From contig NZ_CP097289.1 of assembly GCF_023498005.1 (NCBI RefSeq), positions 8,866,001-8,930,000 of the forward strand: a stretch of DNA of 64,000 nt, in the 5' to 3' direction. The stretch comes from Streptomyces durmitorensis (lineage in GTDB: Bacteria > Actinomycetota > Actinomycetes > Streptomycetales > Streptomycetaceae). Position 1 is the first letter of the stretch; the number at the start of each line of letters is the position of its first letter. The notes under the pieces are model-generated. The model was not told where the DNA came from, searched no databases, and was given only the letters and a program-made list of their open reading frames with translations. A program made the translations under genes and the position numbers. Shown here piece after piece: positions 24,001-36,000 of the stretch.

Positions 24001-27000
24001 TCTCGCCTGAAGGTGAGCCACGCGTTCCACTCGCCGTTGATGGCCCCGATGCTTGACGACTTCCGCCGGGTGCTTGAGGGCGTGTCGTACGAGGCTCCCG
24101 CGATTCCGATCGTGTCGACGCTGACCGGAGTCCGCGTGACCGCCGAGGAGTTGGCGTCGGCGGAGTACTGGGTGCGGCATGTGCGTGAGTCGGTGCGGTT
24201 CGCCGATGCCGTCGGGGCTCTGGTTGCTGAGGGTGTGGGTACGTTCGTCGAGGTCGGCCCGGGTGGGACGCTGTCGGCGCTGGGCCGTGAGTCCGCGCCG
24301 GAGGCAACCTTCGTACCGGTGCTGCGTGGTGGCGACCGCCCGGAGGCAACCGCCGTTACGACGGCTGCAGGACAGCTGCACGTGTGCGGTGTACAGGTGG
24401 CGTGGGGAGCGTTCTTCGCCGGTCGCGGCGCACGCCGAATTGAACTGCCGACGTACCCGTTCCAGCGCGAGCGCTTCTGGCCCGATGTGCTGCCCGCGAT
24501 CGGCAATGTCGCGGCGGCCGGGCTCGGTGCGGCGGAGCACCCGCTGCTTGGCGCGACCGTCACCCTTGGCGGCACAGATGGTGTGCTACTGACCGGCCGG
24601 TTGTCTGTCCAGTCCCACCCGTGGCTGGCTGATTACGTGGTCCAGGGTTCGGTTCTGCTTCCCGGTGCTGCGTTTGTCGAGCTGGCGGTGCGTGCCGGTG
24701 ACCAGGTCGGGTGCGATCTGGTCGAGGAGTTGACTCTGGAGGCGCCGCTCGTTCTGCCCGAGCAGGGTTCGGTGCGGGTTCAGGTGTGGGTCGGCGCCGA
24801 GGATTCGTCGGGCAGGCGCGAGCTGAGTTTCCACTCCAGTGTGGGTGACGCTGACGACGGCCGTGCGTGGACCAGGCATGCCACGGGTGTGTTGTGTGAG
24901 GGTGGCCGTTCCGGTGGGGTTGCGCTGGTGGAGTGGCCGCCGGCGGGTGCGGAGGTCGTGGACCTGGAGGGGTTCTACGGCGATTTGGCGGAGCTGGGCT
25001 TGGGTTATGGCCCGGTGTTCCAGGGGTTGCGGTCGGCTTGGCGCAAGGGCGATGAGGTGTTTGCCGAGGTTGCGTTGCCGGAGGGTGTGAAGGCTGAGGG
25101 GTTCGGTCTCCATCCGGCTTTGTTGGACGCGGCGTTGCACACGGTTGGCTTGACCGACGGTGATGTCGATGGCTTGCCGTTCTCGTGGTCGGGTGTGCGG
25201 CTGCACGCGTCGGGTGCGACGGCGTTGCGGGTGCGGCTGTCGTCCACCGGCGCGGACGGAGTGGCGCTGACGGTCGCGGACGGCTCCGGCGCACCAGTAG
25301 CGACGATCGACTCGCTGGTACTGCGTCCGGTGTCGCTGGATCAGCTCGGCGGCGACGGCCAGGACGACACCCTGTTCGGTGTCGACTGGGTGTCGGTGCC
25401 CCTGGCCGGGGGCGATGTTTCGACGGTCGAGTGGACCGACCTGGAGGCGCTGACACAGGCGGCAGAGCTGCCTGACTTCGTTGTTCTGTCGTGCCCGGTC
25501 AGCTCCGGGTCCGACCCGGTGGCCGGTGCGCATGGGGCGGCGCACTGGGCACTGAACGCAGTCCAATTCTGGTTGGCAGACGGGCGGTTCGACGCGTCGC
25601 GTCTGGTCATCGTGACCCGTGGTGCGATTGCTGCCACGGCTGATGACGACGTACGAGATGTTGCTCAGGCTGCGGTGTGGGGTCTGGTGCGCTCCGCTCA
25701 GTCGGAGAACCCGGACCGGATCATGCTGGTCGACCTGGACGACGAGGCGGTCTCGCTCGATGTACTGCCGTCCGCGCTGGCCACGGGCGAGCCGCAGTTG
25801 GCGCTGCGGTCCGGCGACGTTCGCGTGCCCCGCCTGGCCAGGGTGCGCCAGTCCGCAACGGATGACCCCGGCTTCGGTACCGGTACCGTCCTGGTCACCG
25901 GCGCGACGGGCACTCTGGGTGGCCTTGTCGTCCGGCACCTGGTGGCCGAGCGAGGCGTGCGCAACCTGCTCCTGGTGAGCCGACGCGGCGCTGCGGCCGA
26001 GGGCGCCGAGGAACTGCGTGATGAACTCACCGCGCAGGGCGCCGAAGTGACGTACGCGGCATGCGACGTCGCCGACCGCGCAGCCCTCAAGGAACTGCTC
26101 GCTGACCACGACATATCCGCCGTGATCCACACCGCAGGCGTGCTGGACGACGGCATGATCGGCTCGCTGACCGCCGAGCGGATCGACGCCGTCTTCCGGC
26201 CCAAGGTCGACGCGGCCTGGTACCTGCACGAGTTGACCCGCGACCTGGACCTGTCCGCCTTCGTGCTGTTCTCCTCGGTGGCGGGCACCCTCGGTGGACC
26301 TGGCCAGGGCAACTACGCGGCCGCCAACACCTTCCTGGACGCGCTCGCCCAGCACCGCTGCGCGGACGGCCTCGCCGCGACCTCGCTCGCGTGGGGCCTG
26401 TGGGCCTCAGCCGACGGCATGGCAGGCAGCCTCGACGAAGCCGACGTACGACGGATGACCCGCAGTGGCGTGATCCCGATCGGCACGACCGAGGGCCTTG
26501 CGCTGTTCGACGCGGCGGGATCCACGGGCCGTGCCGCGCTGGTGCCGATCCCGCTCGACCTGACCGTGCTGCAGCGGCAGGCGCGTTCCCAGCCCGTGCC
26601 GCACCTCCTGCGCGGCCTGGTGCGGGGCAGCGCACGTAGGGCTGTTGAGTCCGGCCTCGTTGTCGCAGGGTCTGCGTTGGCGCAGTCGTTGACGGTGCTG
26701 CCTGTCGCGGAGCGGGAGAGGGTGCTGCTTGACCTCGTGCTCGGTCATGTGGCCGTGGTGCTCGGTCACAGTTCGGCGCAGGCCATCGCGCCTGAGCGTG
26801 CGTTCAAGGAGCTGGGCTTTGATTCGCTGAGCTCTGTCGAGCTGCGCAACCGGTTGAACGCGGCGACCGAGTTGGCGTTGCCGGCCACGCTGGTCTTCGA
26901 CTATCCGACTCCGGCCGCGCTCGCGGCGCATCTCGGCGCCGAGTTGCTGGGTGGTGTGGTCGATGTCGTCACCAACGAGCCCGTTGCGATGGTGGCCGAC

Positions 27001-30000
27001 GAGCCGATCGTGATCGTCGGCATGAGCTGCCGCTTCCCCGGTGGCGTCGAGTCGCCGGAAGACCTGTGGCGTCTCGTCGAGTCCGGTGCGGACGCGGTGG
27101 CCGGATTCCCCGCCGACCGCGGCTGGGACATCGACTCGCTCTACGACCCCGACCCCGAGCAGTCGGGCACCACGTACAGCCGCATGGGCGCCTTCCTGAA
27201 CGACGTCGCGGACTTCGACCCGGCCTTCTTCGGGATCTCGCCCCGTGAAGCGCTGGCGATGGACCCGCAGCAACGACTGCTGCTCGAAACCTCCTGGGAG
27301 GCGTTCGAGCGGGCCGGAATCGACCCGAACTCGCTGCGCGGAAGCCGCTCCGGTGTCTTCGTGGGCACCAACGGCCAGGACTACGGGGCCTTGTTGATGG
27401 CCTCGCGCGAGAACGTGGATGGCTACGCGGGTACCGGCAATGCGGCAAGTGTCATCTCCGGCAGGCTGTCCTACACCTTCGGTCTCGAAGGCCCGGCGGT
27501 CACCGTGGACACGGCGTGCTCGTCGTCACTGGTCGCCCTGCACTGGGCGAGTCAGGCACTGCACAAGGGCGAGTGCGAGTTGGCACTGGTCGGCGGTGTG
27601 ACGGTGATGTCGACGCCGGGTGCGTTCATCGAGTTCAGCCGTCAGCGCGGGCTGTCCGTGGACGGCCGCTGCAAGGCGTTCGCCGATGCCGCCGATGGCA
27701 CTGGTTGGGGTGAGGGCGTCGGCATGCTGCTCGTGGAGCGGCTGTCGGATGCCCAGCGCAATGGCCACCAAATACTGGCCGTCGTGCGGGGCTCGGCCGT
27801 CAACCAGGACGGCGCATCCAACGGTCTGACCGCGCCGAACGGCCCGTCGCAGCAGCGCGTCATCCGCCAGGCACTCGCGAGTGCGGGTCTGGAGTCGGCC
27901 GACGTGGATGCCATGGAGGCGCACGGCACAGGCACCACACTCGGTGACCCGATCGAAGCCCAGGCGCTGCTTGCCACCTACGGCCAGGACCGCACCGCCG
28001 ACCGACCCCTGTGGCTCGGTTCGGTGAAGTCCAACATCGGTCACACCCAGGCCGCCGCAGGCGTGGCGGGCGTGATCAAGATGGTCATGTCGATGCAGCA
28101 CGGAGTACTTCCGCGCACCCTCCACGTGGATGAGCCGTCGTCGCATGTGGATTGGTCTGCGGGCGCCGTCGAGCTGTTGACCGAGGCACAGCCCTGGCCG
28201 GAGACGGGTCAGCCGTGGCGGGCGGGTGTGTCGTCGTTCGGTGTGAGTGGTACGAACGCGCATGTCATCGTCGAGCAGGCTCCTGTGGTCGCGCAGGCGG
28301 AGCAGGCGGAGGCACCGGAGCCGGTGGGCGATGCGGGCCTGGTGCCGTGGCTGCTGTCGGCCAAGAGCCCTGAGGCGCTGCGGGAGCAGGCGGCACGGCT
28401 CAAGTCCTTCGCGGACACGACTCCCGAGCTGAGTGTGGCGGACGTCGGCCGCGCGCTGGTGTCCTCGCGGGCGCTGCTTGAGCACCGTGCCGTGGTGATT
28501 GGCACCGACCGGTCCGAGTTCCTGGCTGCTCTTGCGGCTGTGTCCGAGGGGCAGCCGACCGGCGCCGCGCTCACGGGCGTGGCTGGCGAGCCCGGCCGAC
28601 TGGCCTTCCTGTTCTCGGGTCAGGGTTCGCAGCGGCTCGGGATGGGTCGCGAACTGGCCTCCCGTTTCCCGGTGTTCGCCGACGCCCTGGACGCCGCGCT
28701 GTCGGAGTTCGACCCGCAGGTGCGCGAGGTCCTCTTCGGTGAGGACGTCGACGCCCTGAACGAGACCGGAGTGACGCAGCCCGCGCTGTTCGCGGTCGAG
28801 GTGGCGCTCTTCCGGCTCCTGGAGTCGTGGGGTGTTCGCCCCGACGTACTGGCGGGCCATTCGATCGGCGAGCTGGCCGCCGCGCACGTGGCCGGTGTGT
28901 GGTCCCTTGCTGACGCCGCCGCAGTGGTGTCGGCCCGTGCGGGGCTGATGCAGGCGCTGCCGTCCGGTGGCACGATGGTCGCGATCCAGGCCACCGAGGC
29001 CGAGGTCGCGTCCGACCTGCCGGGGACTGTTGGTGTCGCCGCGGTCAACGGCCCCAACTCGGTGGTCATTTCCGGTGTCACTGCCGACGTCGAGGTTGTC
29101 GCCGAGCGGTGGCGCGAGGCGGGCCGGAAGGTGACCGCCCTCCGCGTGAGTCACGCGTTCCACTCGCCGCTGATGGACCCCATGCTCGACGAGTTCCGCC
29201 GGGTGCTTGAGGGCGTGTCGTACGAGGCTCCCGCGATCCCGATCGTGTCGACGCTGACCGGAGTCCGTGCGACCGCCGAGGAGTTGGCGTCGCCGGAGTA
29301 CTGGGTGCGGCACGTGCGCGAGTCGGTGCGGTTCGCCGACGCCGTGAGCACGCTCGTCGACGAGGGTGTGGGTACGTTCGTCGAGGTCGGCCCGGGTGGC
29401 ACGCTGTCGGCGCTGGGCCGTGAGTCCGCGCAGGAGGCAACCTTCGTACCCGTACTGCGTGGCGACCGCCCGGAGGCGGCGGCCGCGACGACGGCCGCGG
29501 GACAGCTCCACGTGCGGGGCGTCCGAGTGGACTGGGAGGTGTTCTTCGCCGGTCGCAGTGCGCGGCGGGTGGACCTGCCGACGTACGCCTTCCAGCGCGA
29601 GCGCTACTGGCCCGATGTGCTGCCCGCGATGGGCGATGTCTCGGCAGTCGGGCTCGGTGCGGCGGAGCACCCGTTGCTTGGCGCGACCGTCACTCTCGGC
29701 GGCACGGACGGTGTGCTGCTGACCGGCCGGTTGTCGCTCCAGACCCACCCGTGGCTGGCCGACTCCCTCGTACAGGGTTCGGTACTGCTGCCTGGTGCCG
29801 CGTTTGTCGAACTGGCGGTGCGTGCGGGGGACGAGGTCGGGTGTGACCTGGTCGAGGAGCTGACGCTGGAGGCGCCGCTTGTTCTGCCGGAGCGCGGTTC
29901 GGTGCGGGTGCAGGTGTGGGTCGGCGCCGAGGATTCGTCGGGCCGGCGCGAGCTGAGTTTCCACTCCAGTGTGGGTGACACCGACGACGGCCGTGCGTGG

Positions 30001-33000
30001 ACCCGGCACGCCACCGGCGTACTGCGCGAGGGCGGCCGCTCCGGCGGGGCTTCGCTGGCCGAGTGGCCGCCGGCGGGCGCGGAGGCCGTGGACCTGGACG
30101 GTCATTACGACCGCATGGCCGCGGGTGGCTTCGGCTACGGGCCGGTGTTCCAGGGGCTGCGGTCGGCCTGGCGCAAGGGTGACGAGATGTTCGTCGAGGT
30201 CGGGCTCCCGGACGGTGTGGGAGTGGACGGCTTCGGTCTGCACCCGGCGTTGCTGGACGCGGCGCTGCACGCGATCGGCCTGGCGGGTGGCGAAGGTGAC
30301 TCCGGCGGCTTGCCGTTCTCGTGGTCGGGTGTGCGGCTGCACGCTTCGGGTGCGACGGCGTTGCGGGTGCGGCTGTCGCCCACCGGCGCGGACGGAGTGG
30401 CGCTGACGGTCGCGGACGGTTCCGGCGCACCGGTGGCCACGATCGACTCGCTCGTGCTGCGCCCCATGGCGGCGAAGCCGGCGCGGCAGAACGGGGAGTC
30501 GCTGTTCGGCGTCGACTGGGTGTCGGCTCCTTCGTCCGACGCTGACGTACCGACGATTGAGACGATTGAGTGGACCGACCTGCCGCTGCTGGCGGAGGCG
30601 GCGGAACTGCCCGACTTCATCGTTCTGCCGTGCCCGGGCACTTCCTCGTCGGACCCGGTCAACGGTGCGCACGAGGCGGCGCACTGGGCACTGCACGCAG
30701 TCCAATTCTGGTTGGCGGACGGGCGGTTCGACGCGTCGCGTCTGGTCATCGTGACCCATGGTGCGATTGCCGCAACGGCTGATGACGACGTACGAGATGT
30801 TGCGCAGGCGGCGGTGTGGGGTCTGGTGCGGTCGGCTCAGTCGGAGAACCCGGACCGGATCGTGCTGGTGGACTTGGACGACGAGTCGGCCTCGCTTGAG
30901 GCGCTGCCGTCTGCGCTGGCCACCGGTGAGCCGCAGTTGGCGCTGCGGTCCGGCGACGTTCGCGTGCCCCGCCTGGCCAGGGTGCGCCAGTCCGCAACGG
31001 ATGGCCCCGGCTTCGGTACCGGTACCGTCCTGGTCACCGGTGCCACGGGCACGCTGGGTGGCTTCGTCGCCCGGCACCTGGTGGCCGAGCGAGGCGTGCG
31101 CAACCTGCTCCTGGTGAGCCGACGCGGCGCTGCCGCCGAGGGCGCCGAGGAACTGCGTGATGAACTCACCGCGCAGGGCGCCGAAGTGACGTACGCGGCA
31201 TGCGACGTCGCCGACCGCGCAGCCCTCAAGGAACTGCTCGCCGACCACGACATATCCGCCGTGATCCACACCGCAGGCGCGCTGGACACCGCCACGATCG
31301 AATCGATGACCCCGGACCAGATCGACACGGTTTTCCGGTCCAAGGTCGACGCGGCCTGGCACCTGCACGAGTTGACCCGCGACCTCGACCTGTCCGCCTT
31401 CGTGCTGTTCTCCTCGGCGGCGGGCACCCTCGGCGACCCGGCCCAGGGCTGCAACGCGGCGGCCGGCACCTTCCTGGACGCGCTCGCCCAGCACCGCCGC
31501 GCCGCCGACCTGCCTGCCACATCCCTGGCCTGGGGCCTGTGGGCGGACGAGAACAGCACGACAGACAGCCTCGACGAGGTCGACGTACGACGGATCACCA
31601 GCGGCGGCGCGATGCCGATCGGCGCGAGCGAGGGCCTTGCGCTGTTCGATGCGGCGGGATCCACGGACCGTGCCGCGCTCGTGCCGATCCCCCTCGACCT
31701 GACCGTGCTGCAGCGGCAGGCGCGTTCCCAGCCCGTGCCGCACCTCCTGCGCGGCCTGGTGCGGGGCACCGCGCGCAGGACCGCCGATTCCGGGGCCGCC
31801 GCGTCCGCGTTGGCGCAGTCCCTTGCCGGGCTGACCGAGGCCGAGCGGGAGAAGGCGCTGCTTGACCTCGTGCTCGGCCATGTGGCCGTGGTGCTCGGTC
31901 ACAGTTCGGCGCACGCCGTCGTACCCGATCGTGCGTTCAAGGAGCTCGGGTTCGACTCGCTGACCGCCGTCGAATTCCGCGACCGGCTCAACTCGGCCAC
32001 CGAGCTGCGCCTGCCCGCCACGCTGGTCTTCGACTACCCGACCCCTGCCGCGCTCGTCGCGCACCTCGGCGCCGAACTCGCGGGCACCACGCCTGTCGCG
32101 GCGGCGCGCACCCGCACGACCGTCGCCGTGGCCGACGAGCCGGTCGCGATCGTCGGCATGAGCTGCCGCTACCCCGGCGGGGTCAACTCGCCCGAGGACC
32201 TGTGGCGACTCGTCCTCGACGGCGCCGACGCCATCAGCGAGTTCCCCGGAAACCGCGGTTGGGACCTGGACGCGATCTACCACCCGGACCCCGACCACGC
32301 GGGCACCACTTACACCCGCGAGGGCGGCTTCCTGCACGACGCCGATCTGTTCGACCCGACGTTCTTCGGGATCTCGCCCCGCGAGGCCCTCGCCATGGAC
32401 CCGCAGCACCGGCTGCTCCTGGAGACCTCATGGGAGGCGTTCGAGCGGTCCGGCATCGACCCGAACTCGGTGCGGGGACGCGACATCGGCGTCTACGCCG
32501 GCACCAGCATCCAGGACTACGCGAACCTGCTGGCGGCGGGCGAGGAGAGCGTCGAGGGATACGTCGGTACGGGCAACGCGGCGAGCGTCACGTCCGGTCG
32601 GCTCTCCTACACGTTCGGCCTTGAGGGACCTGCGGTGACCGTCGACACGGCGTGCTCCTCGTCCCTGGTGGCCCTGCACCTGGCCGCGCAGGCGGTGCGG
32701 TCGGGCGAGTGCTCGATGGCGCTGGCCGGTGGCGTGGCGGTGATGACGACGCCGGGCGCGTTCATGGACTTCAGCCGCCAGCGCGGCCTTTCCGTGGACG
32801 GTCGGTGCAGGCCGTTCTCGTCGGACGCCGAAGGTACCGGCTGGGGCGAGGGCGTCGGCATGCTCGTACTGGAACGTCTTTCCGATGCCCGGCGGAACGG
32901 GCATCGCGTGCTTGCCGTCGTGCGGGGCACCGCGGTGAACCAGGACGGTGCGTCCAACGGCCTGACCGCTCCGAACGGTCCCTCGCAGCAGCGCGTCATC

Positions 33001-36000
33001 CGGCAGGCGCTGGCAAGCGCGGGCCTGGAGTCGGCCGACGTGGACGCGATGGAGGCGCACGGCACCGGCACGAAGCTGGGCGACCCGATCGAGGCGCAGG
33101 CGCTCCTTGCCACCTACGGCCAGGACCGGCCCGCCGAACAGCCGCTGTGGCTCGGGTCGCTGAAGTCCAACATCGGGCACACCCAGGGCGCGGCCGGAGT
33201 CGGCGGCGTCATCAAGATGGTCATGGCGATGCAGCACGGCGTGCTGCCGAAGACGCTGCACGTCGCCGAGCCGACCCCGCAGGTCGACTGGTCGGCCGGT
33301 GACATCGAGCTCCTCACCGAGGCCCGCCCCTGGCCGGAGACCGACCGGCCGCGCCGGTTCGGCGTGTCGTCGTTCGGGTTCAGCGGAACCAACGCACACG
33401 CCATCATCGAGCAGGCGCCGGCCACCCCGGTCGCCGTACCGAAGGCCGCACCGGACCCGTCCGTGCTGCCGCTGCTGGTATCGGCTCGGGGCGACGACGC
33501 GCTGCGTGCGCAGGGCGAACGGCTGCGTGCCCACCTCGTGGCGCACCCGGAGCTGAACCTGCTCGACGTCGCCACGACGCTCGCTCAGACGCGAGCCTCC
33601 CTCGACCACCGGGCGGTCGTCGTCGGGCAGGACCGCGACGGGCTGCTCGCGGCCCTCGGCGCGCTCGCCGAGGGGCGGACCGCGAACGGTCTCGTCTCCG
33701 GCGTCGCGGCGGGGCACCGGGCGGCGTTCCTGTTCTCCGGCCAGGGCGCACAGCGGCTCGGCATGGGACGCGAACTGTACGACCGCTTCCCGGTGTTCGC
33801 CGCCGCGCTCGACGAGGTCTGCGCCCACATCGATGCCCATATCGAGGCCAAGTCCGGCTCCGACGCCAAGTCCGGCTCCGCCGCGCCGCTGCGGGACCTG
33901 CTGTTCGGCGACGACGCCGAAGCGCTGAACCGGACCGCGGTGACGCAGCCCGCGCTGTTCGCGGTAGAGGTCGCGCTGTTCCGGCTCGTGGAGTCCTGGG
34001 GCATCCGCCCCGAGGTGCTGGCCGGGCACTCGATCGGCGAGCTGGCCGCGGCCCACGTGGCCGGTGTCTGGTCGCTGGCCGACGCCGCCGCCGTGGTGTC
34101 GAGCCGGGGTCGCCTCATGCAGGCGCTGCCCGAGGGCGGCGCGATGTTCGCGATCCAGGCGACCGAGGCCGAGATCCTGCCGGAGCTGACCGACACCGTG
34201 GGCATCGCAGCGGTGAACGGCCCGACCTCCGTGGTGGTTTCGGGTGTCGCCGCCGACGCCGAGGCCATCGCCGAGCGCTGGCGTGAGGCGGGCCGGAAGG
34301 TGTCTCGCCTGAAGGTCAGCCACGCGTTCCACTCACCGCTCATGGAGCCGATGCTCGACGACTTCCGCCGGGTCCTTGAAGAGGTGTCGTACGAGGCTCC
34401 GGCCATCCCGATCGTGTCCACGCTGACCGGCACGCGGGCGACCGTCGAAGAGCTGACGTCGCCGGAGTACTGGGTGCGGCACGTGCGCGAAGCGGTGCGG
34501 TTCGCCGACGCCGTCGGCACGCTGCGGGACCAGGGCGTGGACGCGTTCCTGGAGATCGGTCCCGGCGGGGTGCTCACCGCGCTCGGCCAGGAGACCGCGC
34601 CCGACGCCGCGTTCGTGCCCGCGCTGCGCGGCGACCGGTCCGAGGCGCTCGAACTGGCGACGGCCGCGGGCAGGCTGCACGTGCGCGGTGTCTCCGTCGA
34701 CTGGACCGCCCTGACCGCCGGCGGCGCGCACATCGACCTGCCCACCTACGCTTTCCAGCGCCAGAGGTACTGGCCGACGCTGGCCCAGGCCCCATCGGGC
34801 GAGGTCTCCGGGGCCGTCGACGCACGGTTCTGGGCGGCTGTCGCCGAGGGCGACCTCGGCGAGCTCGCGGACGAGCTGGCCGTGTCCCTCGACGACCCGA
34901 TCAGTGCGGTACTGCCCCGGCTCTCGTCGTGGCGGCAGGAACAGGCCGAGAACTCCGCGGTCGACGGTCTGCGCTACCGCGTGACCTGGCAGCCGGTGAA
35001 CGAGCCCACCGCTGCGCTCACGGGCACCTGGCTCGTGGTCAGCCGGGACGGCGCCGGTGAGGAAGACGTCGCCGCCGCGCTGAGCAGGCACGGCGCGCAG
35101 GTCGTTTCCGTCCGGACCGGCGATGCGGTGGACCGCGAATCCCTCGCGGCCCGGATGGCGACCGAGGCCCGGACAGCGACCGGCGACCCCGTCGCGGGCA
35201 TGCTCTCGCTGCTCGCGCTCGACCCCGAACTGCCGTCCGGCGGCCTGCACGCGACCCTCGCCCTCGTCCAGGCCCTCAGCGACATCGGCATCGCCGCCCC
35301 GCTGTGGTGCGCGACGCGGGGCGGTGTCGCCATCGGCGGCTCCGACGCACCCGCGGCACCCGACCAGGCGATGGTGTGGGGCTTCGGCCGCGTCGTCGCA
35401 CTGGAACACCCCGAACGCTGGGGTGGCCTCGTCGACCTGCCCGGCACACTGGACGAGCGCAGCGGCGCACGCCTCGCGGGCGTCCTGTCCGGAACGCAGG
35501 GCGAGGACCAGGTCGCGCTCCGCGCCAGCGGGGTGTACGGCCGACGGCTCCAGCCGGTGACCTCGGCACGCCTCGGCGGCTGGGACCCCACCGGCACGGT
35601 CCTCGTCACCGGCGGCACCGGCTCGCTCGGCGGGCACGTCGCCAGGTGGCTGGTGGCGAAGGGCGCCGAGCATCTGCTCCTGACCAGCAGGCGCGGCCTG
35701 GAGGCCGACGGCGCGAAGGAACTGCACGCGGAGCTGACCGCCCTTGGCGCCCGTGTCACGATCGCGGCCTGCGATGTCGCCGACCGGGACGCGCTCGCGG
35801 CCCTGCTGGCATCGGTTCCCGCAGAGTTCCCGCTCACCGCGGTCGTCCACGCGGCGGGCACTCTGGACGACGGCGTACTGTCCTCGCTCACCCCGGAGCG
35901 GCTCGACGCCGTGCTGCGGCCGAAGGCCGGCGCCGCGGCCAACCTGGACGAGCTGACCCGCGACATGGACCTGTCGGCCTTCGTGATGTTCTCCTCGGTG

